From: Actinokineospora sp. NBRC 105648
GTDB taxonomy: Bacteria; Actinomycetota; Actinomycetes; Mycobacteriales; Pseudonocardiaceae
Assembly: GCF_030269645.1 (NCBI RefSeq)
Contig: NZ_BSTR01000008.1
Span: 1-64,000, forward strand
Length of the DNA stretch: 64,000 bases
Direction of reading: 5' to 3'
Shown piece after piece: positions 1 through 9,338 of the stretch. The position numbers were made by a program, and so were the translations under genes. The first letter of the stretch is position 1; each line of letters starts with the position of its first letter. The notes beneath the pieces were generated by a model. The model made no database searches. It was not told the DNA's origin and saw nothing but the letters and a program-made list of their open reading frames with translations.

Positions 1-105
1 ATCAACCGGCTCAAACGTCACCGTGGGGTGGCCACCCGCTACGACAAACTCGCCGTCCGCTACGAGGCCACCGTCCACATCGCTGCCATCAACGAATGGC
101 TCTGA
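1..105 (+). CDS. IS5-family transposase, C-terminal end (cut by window edge)
   Basis: Thirty-four codons and a TGA are visible. They read as the C-terminal tail typical of IS5-group transposases of actinobacteria, with HRGVATRYDKLAVRYEAT followed by an INEWL end. In this family the stretch follows the DDE catalytic core, which lies outside the window, so I cannot tell whether the element is intact. No terminal inverted repeat or target duplication could be identified just downstream, but a perfect palindrome begins 19 bp after the stop codon. Assignment rests on recognition of the tail sequence. Confidence 0.75.
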   Translation: MNRLKRHRGVATRYDKLAVRYEATVHIAAINEWL

Positions 106-114
106 CCCACTTCG

Positions 115-232
115 ATACAGGCCCTAGGGGCCCTTGAGGTCAAGGGCCCCTAGAGCACCGCGGTGGCGAAAAAAGGGCGGGTGAAGGGTATCCCCACCAC
201 ACGGCAAGTTTAGCGGCACTCCTCCCCCACAC
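115..232. repeat. Palindrome plus possible degenerate copy of the 140-bp inverted-repeat element
   Basis: A perfect 14-bp inverted repeat with a 2-nt centre lies at 124-137 / 140-153 (arm ctaggggcccttga). The sequence after it, to about 232, keeps the order of motifs of the two elements at 38287 and 38525: ggcccctaga, then gcgggtg..aagggtatcc.ccacc, then tttagcgg and a C/T-rich end. The palindrome is seen directly. Membership in the same family is inference from short matches. Confidence 0.5.
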
Positions 233-357
233 GAAGCGAGTCCACTAGATCGAGCATCCGTAGCGGGACTTGCGTACCAGCGAGAGTGGTTGTAGAGATT
301 AAGAGCATTCAAGGATTGAGAGCATTCAAGATCGGGGCGGTGGGGTTGGAGCGGTCG

Positions 358-891
358 ATGTTCGACTTCGGTGTTCGGGCTGAGGCCGTTGAGATCGGTG
401 CGGTTGTGCCGGGGGACGAGTTGGTCGTCGATGCTGACGTGGTGATGGATCGGGGGTTCACCCTTCCCGTGCCACCCACGAGCGCCTGGCCGTGGTTCGC
501 GCAGCTCGGCAAGAACCGGGCCGGTTGGTACCTCCCCCGCTGGGTTGAGGCTGTGTTGCCCGTGCGCCGTCGTGCCCTTCGTCGGATCGATCCCGCTCTG
601 CAGGTGCTCGTGCCCGGTGACGTGATCGACGACTGGGGTGGTGCTGGTGCGACTTTCGAGGTGGTCAGGCATGAGGCGCCGGGGGTGATCGTGTACTGGT
701 CGGTTCGGGGTCGGGTCCGGTTCAGTTGGGTGATCCTGTTGACCGCGCGGGCGGGCCAGGCCACGAGAGTCCACTTGCGACTGCGGATCGGTGGTGTCCG
801 GCGGCGGTGGCTGGTGGAGTACGGCGGCGGACTCTTCGACCTCTTGACCGTCGCGGGGCTGGCCGCCGGCCTTCGCGAGCGGGTCACCTGA
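358..891 (+). CDS. SRPBCC-fold family protein
   Basis: A 177-residue protein. The block PGDELVVDADVVMDRGFTL followed by a W-P-W-x-x-Q-L-G motif and AGWYLPRWVE matches actinobacterial SRPBCC / polyketide-cyclase-like proteins, which form a hydrophobic ligand-binding helix-grip fold. No enzyme activity can be inferred. I prefer the ATG at 358, which has GGAG six bases upstream, over an in-frame GTG at 286, which has no good ribosome binding site and would add a non-conserved N-terminus containing a duplicated 'agagcattcaag' tract. The gene ends 45 bp before a methyltransferase in the same direction, so co-transcription is possible. Confidence 0.6.
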   Translation: MFDFGVRAEAVEIGAVVPGDELVVDADVVMDRGFTLPVPPTSAWPWFAQLGKNRAGWYLPRWVEAVLPVRRRALRRIDPALQVLVPGDVIDDWGGAGATFEVVRHEAPGVIVYWSVRGRVRFSWVILLTARAGQATRVHLRLRIGGVRRRWLVEYGGGLFDLLTVAGLAAGLRERVT

Positions 892-936
892 ATTTTGACT
901 ACGAATCGAGGGGGCTTGGGTGGGTAGTGTGGCTTG

Positions 937-1716
937 GTGAGTGATGACACTGGGGTGTTTGACGCGGCATTGACCGGGTGGCGGGCGTGGCAGGAAAGCC
1001 CTTGGGGGCGACTGCGTTATACGTTGGCGGAGGTGAATCTAGGGCGACACCTCGGTGCCGACGCTTCTCGAGTGTTGGACCTGGGTGGCGGCGATGGCGG
1101 TGACGCGGTGCGGCTGGCCGAGCGAGGGCATCACGTCACGGTTGTCGACTATTCCTCGGCGATGATCTCGGCCGGGATTGAGCGGGCGGCTCGGGCCGGT
1201 GTTTCGGAGCGGGTCGCCTTTGTCGAGGCTGATGTGTCCGAGATGCCTCGGGAGATAGTCGAGGGGCAGTTCGACGTGGTGCTCTGCCACAACCTGGTGC
1301 AGTACGTGGACGACACCGTCGCGACTCTCGCTGCCGTGCTGGCGCCGTTGCGGGCGGGTGGGATCTTCTCGGTGATGGCCATCAACCAGCACTCTGCGCC
1401 GTTGGCCCTCGCGGTTCGCGAGTTGGACCTGGGTGCCGCGCTGGCGGCGTTGGGGACCGATCAGGCCCGGACAGCGACGTTCGGCACCGGGATCACCCTG
1501 CACACCGCCGAAGGCATCGGGGCCGCGCTCAGTGGACTCGGGGGCACGGTCCTCGCGCACTACGGGATCCGCAGCTTCTGCGACTACATCACCGACGACG
1601 ACCGCAAGCACGACCCCGACTTCTTCGCCGAGCTCGAGAAGCTGGAGCTGGCCGTCACCAACCGATTCCCCTACCCGCACACCGCCCGGATGTTCCAGCT
1701 CGTGGGGCGGGTCTGA
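937..1716 (+). CDS. Class I SAM-dependent methyltransferase
   Basis: A 259-residue Rossmann-fold methyltransferase. Motif I (RVLDLGGGDGGDAVRLAERG) is followed by an acidic strand (VTVVDYS) and a motif IV-like FDVVLCHNLVQYVDD, the arrangement of small-molecule class I enzymes. The substrate is not evident. The start is a GTG at 937; a TTG one codon earlier is also open. The N-terminal TGWRAWQESPWGRLRYTL is typical of a group of actinobacterial UbiE/Coq5-like methyltransferases of unknown substrate. The gene is probably translated from the same transcript as the SRPBCC gene 45 bp upstream. Confidence 0.8.
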   Translation: MSDDTGVFDAALTGWRAWQESPWGRLRYTLAEVNLGRHLGADASRVLDLGGGDGGDAVRLAERGHHVTVVDYSSAMISAGIERAARAGVSERVAFVEADVSEMPREIVEGQFDVVLCHNLVQYVDDTVATLAAVLAPLRAGGIFSVMAINQHSAPLALAVRELDLGAALAALGTDQARTATFGTGITLHTAEGIGAALSGLGGTVLAHYGIRSFCDYITDDDRKHDPDFFAELEKLELAVTNRFPYPHTARMFQLVGRV

Positions 1717-2349
1717 GCAGCGGCACCGCGCGCGAGGCCATGTCGGCCACCACCACGCCAAGTACTGGCCGGACCGGACGTGAACGACCGGGTCCAGAGC
1801 CACCGCGCTCGTGACGGCGCTCGGCGGCTGGTGCGGGTCGGTCGACCGGGGCCCGGTGTCAGTGCGCTTCGGGTCCACCACGCGTCGCGGGGTCGGCGAG
1901 CCACAGTTCGATGGTCGTCGAACCAGGGTGAACTGGGCGGCGCCCGCGGCTACCCGGCCTCCCGACGGGTGCGCCACCACGGGCGACTCCGTCCCGGGGG
2001 CCGGGTCCAGCCGGGTGCGGCCGGTTGTGCGCCGTCCGGACGCCGGTGACCACTCGGCTTCCGCTCCTCGGCGGCAGGCTGCTCGTCGGCGACCATTCGG
2101 CGACCGTTCGGCGATCACTCGGTCGGGTGAAATCCAGTCGAACTCCGGCCCTACCAAGGTCGTCCGGCGGCTGTCCGCGGGCCGGACTTAGCGCACATGA
2201 TCGGTACCTCAATCGATACAGTGCGCAGGACCACCCATGAGGTGTCTCACGGCTGGTTGGTTGGGTCACCACCGCCCTGACCGGGGGACTAGCCTGACCG
2301 GGGAGTGCGTTCAATACGAGATCGAGATGGATAGAGGCGAGAGCCAGCC
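1717..2349. other. Long leader / promoter region of kgd without a convincing gene
   Basis: There is no open frame with actinobacterial codon bias or a recognisable protein in these 633 bases; the frames that stay open translate to low-complexity Arg/Pro/Gly sequence. The region must carry the kgd promoter. I see an 11-bp tandem repeat (listed separately) but no confident -35/-10 pair. Confidence 0.6.
2086..2122. repeat. Three tandem 11-bp repeats upstream of kgd
   Basis: tcggcgaccat, tcggcgaccgt and tcggcgatcac follow one another directly and end in a further tcgg. The 11-bp period is about one helical turn, so the copies lie on one face of the DNA. They sit about 230 bp before the kgd start. 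A regulator-binding role is a guess. Confidence 0.55.
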
Positions 2350-5300
2350 GTGTCCAGTAGTCCTGCGTCACAGTTCGGTGCGAACGAGTGGCTCGTCGAG
2401 GAGATGTACGAGCAGTTCCTCGCGGACCCGTCGTCAGTAGACCCCGCATGGCACGACTTCTTCGCGGACTACAAGCCAACACCCCGGGCGGCGACCCAGG
2501 GTGCGGCCAAGGCCAAGACGGCGGCCGCGGGCGACACCTCGACGAGGTCGACCGCGACCAAGAGCGGCGCTCCGCCGGAGACCAAGACGAGCCCGAGCAG
2601 GCCGGGCGGACAGGCGGGTAGTGGACAGGCAGGCGGCATGACCAGCAACGGCCAGGCACCCGCGGTGAAGAACCCCCCGGCACCCGCCGTCGCCAAGACC
2701 ACCACGGCCACCGCCCCCGCCGCGCCCGCGAAGTCGGCCGAGGCGCCCGCGCCGCCGAACAACAAGGCGCCCGCCACGCCCGCCACCCCGGCCAAGTCCG
2801 GTGGCGAGGAGCGCAAGCCGCTGCGCGGCGCGGCCGCGGCGATCGCGAAGAACATGAACGCCTCGCTGGGGCTGCCCACCGCCACCAGCGTGCGCGCGGT
2901 GCCCGCGAAGCTGCTCGCGGACAACCGCATCGTGATCAACAACCACCTGAAGCGGACCCGCGGCGGCAAGGTCTCCTTCACCCACCTCATCGGCTACGCC
3001 ATGGTCCGGGCGCTCGAGGCGTACCCGAACATGAACCGGCACTACGCCGAGGCCGAGAACAAGGCGTTCGCGGTCACCCCCGAGCACGTCAACCTGGGCC
3101 TGGCGATCGACCTGCCGGGCAAGGACGGCTCGCGCAACCTGGTCGTGGCCTCGATCAAGGGCTGCGAGGGGATGTCCTTCCAGCAGTTCTGGCAGGCCTA
3201 CGAGGACCTGATCCGCAAGGCCCGCGGCGGCTCGCTGACCAACGACGACTTCGCGGGCACCACCATCTCGCTGACCAACCCCGGCGGCATCGGCACCAAC
3301 CACTCGGTGCCGCGCCTGTCGGTCGGCCAGGGCGCGATCCTGGGCGTCGGCGCGATGGAGTACCCGGCGCCGTTCCAGGGCGCCAGCGAGAAGACCCTGA
3401 TCGAGATGGGCATCAGCAAGATCATCACGCTGACGTCCACCTACGACCACCGGATCATCCAGGGCGCCGAGTCCGGCGAGTTCCTGCGCGAGATCCACCA
3501 CCTGCTGCTGGGTGAGGAGGGCTTCTACGACGACATCTTCACCTCCCTGCGGATCCCGTACGAGCCGATCCGCTGGATGGAGGACTTCGCCGAGGGCCCG
3601 GTCGACAAGACCGCCCGGGTGATCGGCCTGATCGACGCCTACCGCACCCGCGGGCACCTGATGGCCGACACCGACCCGCTGAACTACCGGCAGCGCAAGC
3701 ACGAGGACCTCGACGTCCTCTCGCACGGGCTGACCCTGTGGGACCTCGACCGGGAGTTCCCGGTCGGCGGCTTCGCGGGCAAGGAGCGGATGAAGCTGCG
3801 CGACGTCCTCGGCGTCCTGCGCGACTCCTACTGCCGCACCGTCGGCGTGGAGTACACCTACATCCTCGACCCGGCCGAGCGGCGCTGGATCCAGGACCGG
3901 GTCGAGGTCGCGCACGAGAAGCCCCCGGCGGCCGTGCAGAAGTACGTGCTGTCCAAGCTCAACGCCGCCGAGGCGTTCGAGACGTTCCTGCAGACCAAGT
4001 ACGTCGGGCAGAAGCGGTTCTCGCTCGAGGGCGGCGAGTCGGTCATCCCGCTGCTGGACACGCTGCTGGACAAGGCGGCCGAGTACGAGCTCGACGAGGT
4101 CGTCATCGGCATGCCGCACCGCGGTCGGCTCAACGTGCTGGCCAACATCGTCGGCAAGCCGATCTCGCAGATCTTCCAGGAGTTCGAGGGCAACCTCGAC
4201 CCGGGCCAGGCGCACGGCTCCGGCGACGTGAAGTACCACCTGGGCGCCGAGGGCAAGTACTTCCGGATGTTCGGCGACGGCGAGACCAGGGTGTCGCTGA
4301 CCGCCAACCCCTCGCACCTGGAGACCGTCGACCCGGTGCTCGAGGGCATCGTGCGGGCCAAGCAGGACCTGCTGAACAAGGGCGACGCCAGCGGCATCGG
4401 GTTCTCCGTGCTGCCGGTCGCGCTGCACGGCGACGCGGCCTTCGCGGGCCAGGGTGTGGTCGCCGAGACGCTCAACCTGGCCCTGCTGCGCGGTTACCGC
4501 ACCGGCGGCACGGTGCACGTCGTGATCAACAACCAGGTCGGCTTCACCACCGCGCCGGAGCACTCGCGCTCCTCGCAGTACGCGACCGACGTGGCGAAGA
4601 TGATCCAGGCGCCGGTGTTCCACGTGAACGGCGACGACCCGGAGGCCTGCTACTGGGTGGCGCGGCTGGCGATGGACTACCGGCAGACGTTCAACAAGGA
4701 CGTCGTGGTCGACCTGGTCTGCTACCGCCGCCGCGGGCACAACGAGGGCGACGACCCGTCGATGACCCAGCCGGGCATGTACGACATCATCGACACCAAG
4801 CGCAGTGTCCGAAAGGGATACACCGAGGCGCTGATCGGCCGCGGCGACATCTCCGTCGAGGAGGCCGAGAAGGCGCTGCGCGACTTCTCCAGCCAGCTCG
4901 AGCACGTGTTCAACGAGGTGCGGGAGCTGGAGAAGCACCCGATCTCGCCGAGCCCGTCGGTGGAGTCCGAGCAGCAGGTGCCGACCAAGCTGGCCACCGG
5001 CGTCGACCGCTCGGTGCTCGAGCGGATCGCCGACGCGCACGTCTCGCTGCCCGACGGCTTCACCGTGCACCCGCGGGTCAAGCCGGTGCTGGAGCGGCGC
5101 GAGAAGATGGTCCGCGAGGGCGGCATCGACTGGGCCTACGGCGAGCTGCTGGCGTTCGGGTCGCTGACCCTGGAGGGCCGCATGGTCCGCCTGGCAGGCC
5201 AGGACTCGCGCCGCGGCACGTTCACCCAGCGGCACGCGGCGATCATCGACCGCAAGTCCGGCCGGGAGTACCTGCCGCTGCAGAACCTGTCCGACGACCA

Positions 5301-6156
5301 GGGCAAGTTCATGGTCTACGACTCGGCCCTCTCGGAGTACGCCGCACTCGGCTTCGAGTACGGCTACTCGGTCGCCAACCCCGACGCGCTCGTGCTGTGG
5401 GAGGCCCAGTTCGGCGACTTCGTCAACGGCGCCCAGTCGGTGATCGACGAGTACATCTCCTCCAGCGAGGCCAAGTGGGGCCAGGTGTCCGACGTGGTCG
5501 TGCTGCTGCCGCACGGGCACGAGGGCCAGGGCCCGGACCACACCTCGGGCCGCATCGAGCGCTGGCTGCAGCTGTGCGCCGAGGGCTCGATGACGGTGGC
5601 CGTGCCGTCCACCCCGGCGAACTACTTCCACCTGCTGCGCAGGCACGCCCTCGACGGTGTGCAGCGCCCACTGGTGGTGTTCACGCCGAAGTCCATGCTG
5701 CGCAACAAGGCGGCCACCAGCCCGGTCGAGGACTTCCTCACCGACACCAGGTTCGAGTCGGTGATCGACGACCCGAGCAGCCCCGCGCCCGAGGGCGTGC
5801 GCAAGATCCTGTTCGTCTCCGGCAAGCTCTACTACGAGCTGGCGGCGGAGAAGGAGAAGCGCGGCGCCCAGGACACGGCGATCGTGCGCATCGAACAGCT
5901 CTACCCGGTGCCGCAGCGGAAGATGGGCAAGATCTTCGACCGCTACCCGAACGCCAACGACGTCCGGTGGGTCCAGGAGGAGCCGGCGAACCAGGGCTCC
6001 TGGCCGTTCTACGGCCTGGCCCTGCCGGAGCTGTTCGCCGACCGCCTCACCCGGATCACCCGGGTGTCGCGGCGCCCGATGTCGGCCCCGTCGGCGGGGT
6101 CGAGCAAGGTGCACGAGCTGGAGCAGCGGGCACTGATCGAGAAGGCGTTCGACTAG
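2350..6156 (+). CDS. kgd: Multifunctional 2-oxoglutarate decarboxylase / E1o-E2o fusion (Kgd)
   Basis: A 1268-residue cytosolic enzyme of the TCA cycle. It begins with the E1/KGD N-terminal helix ([15 protein letters not shown]), followed by an Ala/Pro/Thr linker (about residues 45-155). Next comes a lipoyl-less E2o succinyltransferase-like domain (about 160-400; [14 protein letters not shown]) and the thiamine-diphosphate E1o domain (about 415-1268; [13 protein letters not shown]). The fusion is the actinobacterial form, acting as 2-oxoglutarate decarboxylase and carboligase and as part of the mixed PDH/ODH complex; in mycobacteria it is inhibited by GarA. I chose GTG 2350 because the protein then matches the family N-terminus and a GAGGCGAGAG-like binding site lies upstream. 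A strong hairpin follows the stop codon. Confidence 0.97.
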   Translation: MSSSPASQFGANEWLVEEMYEQFLADPSSVDPAWHDFFADYKPTPRAATQGAAKAKTAAAGDTSTRSTATKSGAPPETKTSPSRPGGQAGSGQAGGMTSNGQAPAVKNPPAPAVAKTTTATAPAAPAKSAEAPAPPNNKAPATPATPAKSGGEERKPLRGAAAAIAKNMNASLGLPTATSVRAVPAKLLADNRIVINNHLKRTRGGKVSFTHLIGYAMVRALEAYPNMNRHYAEAENKAFAVTPEHVNLGLAIDLPGKDGSRNLVVASIKGCEGMSFQQFWQAYEDLIRKARGGSLTNDDFAGTTISLTNPGGIGTNHSVPRLSVGQGAILGVGAMEYPAPFQGASEKTLIEMGISKIITLTSTYDHRIIQGAESGEFLREIHHLLLGEEGFYDDIFTSLRIPYEPIRWMEDFAEGPVDKTARVIGLIDAYRTRGHLMADTDPLNYRQRKHEDLDVLSHGLTLWDLDREFPVGGFAGKERMKLRDVLGVLRDSYCRTVGVEYTYILDPAERRWIQDRVEVAHEKPPAAVQKYVLSKLNAAEAFETFLQTKYVGQKRFSLEGGESVIPLLDTLLDKAAEYELDEVVIGMPHRGRLNVLANIVGKPISQIFQEFEGNLDPGQAHGSGDVKYHLGAEGKYFRMFGDGETRVSLTANPSHLETVDPVLEGIVRAKQDLLNKGDASGIGFSVLPVALHGDAAFAGQGVVAETLNLALLRGYRTGGTVHVVINNQVGFTTAPEHSRSSQYATDVAKMIQAPVFHVNGDDPEACYWVARLAMDYRQTFNKDVVVDLVCYRRRGHNEGDDPSMTQPGMYDIIDTKRSVRKGYTEALIGRGDISVEEAEKALRDFSSQLEHVFNEVRELEKHPISPSPSVESEQQVPTKLATGVDRSVLERIADAHVSLPDGFTVHPRVKPVLERREKMVREGGIDWAYGELLAFGSLTLEGRMVRLAGQDSRRGTFTQRHAAIIDRKSGREYLPLQNLSDDQGKFMVYDSALSEYAALGFEYGYSVANPDALVLWEAQFGDFVNGAQSVIDEYISSSEAKWGQVSDVVVLLPHGHEGQGPDHTSGRIERWLQLCAEGSMTVAVPSTPANYFHLLRRHALDGVQRPLVVFTPKSMLRNKAATSPVEDFLTDTRFESVIDDPSSPAPEGVRKILFVSGKLYYELAAEKEKRGAQDTAIVRIEQLYPVPQRKMGKIFDRYPNANDVRWVQEEPANQGSWPFYGLALPELFADRLTRITRVSRRPMSAPSAGSSKVHELEQRALIEKAFD

Positions 6157-6170
6157 TCGTTGCAGGATTT

Positions 6171-6208
6171 CCGGGGCCGCTGGGGTTACCAGCGGCCCCG
6201 GCCTTTTT
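6171..6208 (+). terminator. Terminator after kgd
   Basis: A 13-bp perfect stem (6171-6183 with 6189-6201, loop ggtta) is followed by cctttttgg. The T-run sits directly before the ribosome binding site of the next small gene, so that gene would be expressed by read-through or from a promoter inside kgd. Confidence 0.85.
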
Positions 6209-6221
6209 GGAGGAGTCTCGG

Positions 6222-6401
6222 GTGTACTTCACCGATCGCGGGATCGAGGAACTGGAACAGCGGCGCGGGGAGGAGGAGGTGACCCTGGCGTGGCTGGCTG
6301 ATCGGATGCGGGCTTTCGTCGACAACAACCCGGAGTTCGAGACCCCGGTGGAACGCTTCGCCACCTTCCTGGCACGCGACGACGACGAGATCGACGAGTG
6401 A
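6222..6401 (+). CDS. DUF6104 family small protein
   Basis: Fifty-nine residues starting MYFTDRGIEELEQRRGEEEV and ending in an acidic tail. This is the characteristic sequence of the actinobacterial DUF6104 family, which is commonly found just after kgd. It is predicted all-helical and cytosolic; its function is unknown. The start is GTG 6222 with GGAGG in the preceding 15 bases. The placement after the kgd terminator suggests regulated read-through. Its stop codon lies only 3 bp from the last stop codon of the decayed NACHT gene on the other strand. Confidence 0.85.
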   Translation: MYFTDRGIEELEQRRGEEEVTLAWLADRMRAFVDNNPEFETPVERFATFLARDDDEIDE

Positions 6402-6404
6402 GGT

Positions 6405-6864
6405 CTACCTATATTTGACATCGACTCCTGGGCCAAGCTTTTCAATGCCTCGATAGACCGAATTACGCCGAAGCCAAAGGGAGCCTCGCCAACCAGACAA
6501 ATTGGCGAGATCGAAGTTGTTAGGTGCATTATAGAAGCGAATGACGCCCAACCTTGCAATTTTGGTCAGCGGGGATAGATCCAAGCTCTCGAAGTTCTGA
6601 AGGTAGGGCCAGGGTCGGGGCCAGTTGTTCGGCGACCTGGTGGCCGATGCGGTCGACCAGGCTGGTCACCCTGACCCGCTGGAGTGGGCTGGCGAGCTCG
6701 GCGTCCACCAGCTCCACCAGCGTCGACCGCTGCTCCGCCCGCTTGGTCCGGCGCCGCATCCACCACTTCGCGCCGTGCGTCGCGACCGACGCGCCGACTT
6801 TCAGAGCCGCGCTCTCCAGACCCGTGATGACGGCCTCCCGTGACAGATCGAATGCTCTCCGTTG
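6405..6864 (-). pseudogene. Internally deleted NACHT-type STAND NTPase gene
   Basis: Two pieces of one protein lie in different frames. Reading leftwards from 6864, the frame encodes an N-terminal helical region (LESAALKVGASVATHGAKWW ... RVTSLVDRIGHQVAEQLAPTL) like the domain that precedes NACHT ATPases in actinobacterial STAND proteins. Around 6590-6620 the protein-like frame switches: from LQNFESLDLSPL to DLANLSGWRG and ...GPGVDVKYR, stop at 6405-6407, it reads as the C-terminal leucine-rich end of such a protein. The whole ATPase centre is missing, so a deletion of probably more than 1.5 kb joined the two ends out of frame. No clear start codon remains. Base composition around 6410-6560 is lower in GC than its neighbours. 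Assignment to the NACHT class is by pattern and is inference. Confidence 0.6.
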
Positions 6865-6897
6865 TCATCGGTGTCGGCCGCTGCACCGTTTCGTTGG

Positions 6898-8109
6898 TCA
6901 GCGGTGGGTGGAGACGGGTTGGGCCGCTGAGCTGGTGATACCGGGGACGACGCCGCAGATCACCAGGGTGGCTAGCGTTATGGCTACGGCGCAGTTCTCC
7001 AGTCTGGTGAGGTCTCGTTCGCCGGTGGGGGTTCGGAGGCGGGTGAACAGGCCGAGGAAGCCGCGTAGTGCCGTCATCCCGTTGACCGCCATCGCCAGTA
7101 CGGCGATGAGGGCCAGCGGGAGCGCGATCTCGGCCAGTAGGGCGTGGTCGTCGGCGAAGCCCGGCAGTAGCGGGAAACCCGCTAGGGCCAAGGCGAAGAG
7201 CACGTAGGCCACTGCTAGTCGCGGGGTGTTGGACAGGTCGCCGCTCGGGGTGGTGTAGGAGAGGGTGCCTCGGCGGGCGGCGAGCACGCCCGTTGTCATC
7301 GCCAGGCCAGCGGTGGCGACCAAGGCCGTCGGCCAAGCGGCGCCTGCCAGTGCCAGGCCGTTGGCGGCTATCACGAGATACGCGAGGGCTCGGTGAGCGT
7401 CAGTCTGGACCACGGCGAAGATCGCGGCGATCGCGACCGACAGCACCCCGATGACGGCGGATGTGTTGCCAGTAGGGGAAAGCAGGATCACCGGTGTGCT
7501 GAGGTAGGCCACGACGATCCCGATCGGCGCGCGGTCGACGAAGCGCGGGAACCACGCGTGGGCCGGGATGATCGCGAGTCGGATGGCCGCGCCGAGCAGG
7601 AGAGCGATCTCGCCTGCCAACCCCGGCATGACGGCGCCCACCAGGAACAGCACGACGGCCGGGACCTGGTACAGCGCGAACAGCCGGTCCAGGCCATCCG
7701 ATCTCCCGCGCAGACCAGACCACGTCAGCCACGTCGAGACGGCGATCAGGGCAGCGTCGAAACCGTTGTGCCGCACTGCCAGCAGCGCGCACGAGACCGC
7801 CACCAGCCGCAGGGCGCGGGCCAAGACAGCGGGTATGTGTGTCGCAAGTGGACTCATCGCGGCGATGAGCAGGCCCGCCAGGCTGATCGCCGTGCACGCC
7901 TGGGCGCCGGCACCCGGGCTCACCGCCAAGCCCACGACGTCGGCCACCCGCTCGGTCGGGAGGGCGATCGACAGCAGCGACAAGCCGACGGCAGCCGCCG
8001 CGCACCAGGTCGCGACTCGGCGGGCGGACCCGGGGTCGGGAACCCGGGCGACGACCTCCGCCGCCACCAACCACACCACGACCACGGCCAGCGGGGCCAG
8101 GGCGATCAC
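6898..8109 (-). CDS. Proton-conducting membrane subunit (NuoM/N-like), second DabB-type subunit
   Basis: A 403-residue polytopic membrane protein, nearly all hydrophobic helices. It keeps the ion-channel motif region of complex I / Mrp antiporter subunits (AIIPAHAWFPRFVDRAPIG, the 'HxWLPxAh' segment). It is much shorter than NuoL, NuoM or NuoN. The start GTG at 8109 overlaps the stop of the gene before it (GTGA), so translation is coupled. In this operon it probably joins the other NuoL-like protein to form the cation channel that powers DabA. An ordinary complex I subunit is unlikely because no other nuo gene is nearby. Confidence 0.75.
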   Translation of the reverse strand: MIALAPLAVVVVWLVAAEVVARVPDPGSARRVATWCAAAAVGLSLLSIALPTERVADVVGLAVSPGAGAQACTAISLAGLLIAAMSPLATHIPAVLARALRLVAVSCALLAVRHNGFDAALIAVSTWLTWSGLRGRSDGLDRLFALYQVPAVVLFLVGAVMPGLAGEIALLLGAAIRLAIIPAHAWFPRFVDRAPIGIVVAYLSTPVILLSPTGNTSAVIGVLSVAIAAIFAVVQTDAHRALAYLVIAANGLALAGAAWPTALVATAGLAMTTGVLAARRGTLSYTTPSGDLSNTPRLAVAYVLFALALAGFPLLPGFADDHALLAEIALPLALIAVLAMAVNGMTALRGFLGLFTRLRTPTGERDLTRLENCAVAITLATLVICGVVPGITSSAAQPVSTHR

Positions 8110-9338
8110 CGGGACACCGCCGGGTGGGCAGGCGGTCGCGTGCTGGACCGCCGGACCCAGCGTTCGCCCGCGGCGTCGAGGCCGCGCACCGCGCGGACCA
8201 GACCGCCGACCACCCGGTCCACCAGGAAGGCGTCGACGTAACCGCGTTCGAGGGCGAAGCGGTACAGCCACGCTTGGGCGCCGCGCGGCAGCAGCCAGTC
8301 GAAGTGCTTGCCGGTGCGGGGAAGTGGGGCGTTGAGGGCCTGTTCGAGGTGGTGGTGGTCGTGCAGCAGGCTCGGCGAGCGGAGGATCTGCGCGCTGCGC
8401 AGCGCGGCGTGGGCCAGCAGGTGGACCAGGGCGAGGACCTCGAGCCCGAGGCCGATCTCTACGAGCACCAAGGCGATCTGCGTCATTGACGCGTACGCCA
8501 ACGTGCTCTTGATGTCGGTCTGCGCGCGCCCGACGAGCGTCGCGAACACGGCCGTGACCACGCCGACCGCGACGACCGCTGAGCCATTGATCCCGTTGCG
8601 CAGCAACAGGTATGGTCCCAGGCTCACCGAGATGGCGCCGTAGCAGATCGCGCTGGACGGGGTCGGGCCCTCCATCGCGCGGGGCAGCCAGCCGCCGAGC
8701 GGGAACTGCGCGGACTTGCCGATCACCGCCCACAGCAACAGGAGTCCGACAGCCGTGTGGCTGCCGCCTCGGTGCTCCACGACCGCGGCGCCGACCAGGC
8801 CGATGTCGCTGACCCGGTAGGTGATGAACGCGCGCAAGCCGTGTGCGACTGGACCGTTGCGGTGGTGGAAGAACGCGATCAGCAGCGCGGACGCCAGGCC
8901 CGCGAGCTCCCAACCCACGATGAGCAGGTCGAGCGTCCCCGCCAGCACCACGAGCTCGACGGCCGCGACGAACAGCGCCAGCAGCAGGTAGAAGCGGCGG
9001 AACCCGGGGTCGCGGTGCAGGTAGCGCTGCGAGAACGCGCCGATGAGGCACCCGAGCAGGGCCGCCATCGTCGCCACCGGGATCGACAGCCAGTCAGCGC
9101 GCAGCCGCAGCGGGAAGTCGGCGAACCAGGTGCCCAACGACACCGCGATCGGTCCATCCACAAGGGACACAACCGCCATCCCGAGTCCCGACACCGCGGA
9201 CACCGCCGCGGCGAGGATCACCAGGTTCGACACCGCGCGCTCGCCCAACGGCCTTCCCGACCACAACACCAGTGCCAGCACGAAGACCGTCACCAGCGGC
9301 ACGGCCACGGCGGCGACGAGCAACACCTGCCCGCTCAC
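8106..9338 (-). CDS. dabB: NuoL-like proton channel subunit of a DAB inorganic carbon pump (DabB)
   Basis: A 410-residue membrane protein of the proton-conducting NuoL/MrpA/DabB family. Recognisable segments are WLSIPVATMAALLGCLIGAF, the helix VGWELAGLASALLIAFF and the channel motif GKSAQFPLGGWLPRAMEGPT. DabB couples ion flow to DabA, which hydrates CO2 to bicarbonate in the cytoplasm. The start is GTG 9338, overlapping the dabA stop by 4 nt; the stop overlaps the next gene's start in the same way. The protein ends in a soluble, Arg/His-rich tail (about the last 80 residues) that may contact DabA. Confidence 0.8.
   Translation of the reverse strand: MSGQVLLVAAVAVPLVTVFVLALVLWSGRPLGERAVSNLVILAAAVSAVSGLGMAVVSLVDGPIAVSLGTWFADFPLRLRADWLSIPVATMAALLGCLIGAFSQRYLHRDPGFRRFYLLLALFVAAVELVVLAGTLDLLIVGWELAGLASALLIAFFHHRNGPVAHGLRAFITYRVSDIGLVGAAVVEHRGGSHTAVGLLLLWAVIGKSAQFPLGGWLPRAMEGPTPSSAICYGAISVSLGPYLLLRNGINGSAVVAVGVVTAVFATLVGRAQTDIKSTLAYASMTQIALVLVEIGLGLEVLALVHLLAHAALRSAQILRSPSLLHDHHHLEQALNAPLPRTGKHFDWLLPRGAQAWLYRFALERGYVDAFLVDRVVGGLVRAVRGLDAAGERWVRRSSTRPPAHPAVSR

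Noticed and set aside
1780-2191. Small plus-strand frames between the methyltransferase and kgd
   Set aside because: No binding site, atypical composition and no recognisable family. Treated as leader DNA.
2434-6114. A 1226-codon open frame on the minus strand opposite kgd
   Set aside because: It is the antisense shadow of a GC-rich gene. It translates to Arg/His/Val/Leu-rich low-complexity sequence and matches no family, while kgd is certain.
3738-6401. A long plus-strand frame that runs through kgd and ends in the DUF6104 gene
   Set aside because: Only the last 59 codons, after GTG 6222, are protein-like. The rest is kgd read out of frame.
6566-7336. A 256-codon minus-strand frame covering the decayed NACHT region and the end of the dab operon
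   Set aside because: It is in a different frame from both NACHT-like fragments and from the membrane subunit, and is Arg/Pro/Gly-rich.
6898-9338. Part of a respiratory complex I (nuo) operon
   Set aside because: Only two short NuoL/M-like subunits are present, coupled to DUF2309/DabA and SulP. This fits a DAB carbon pump.
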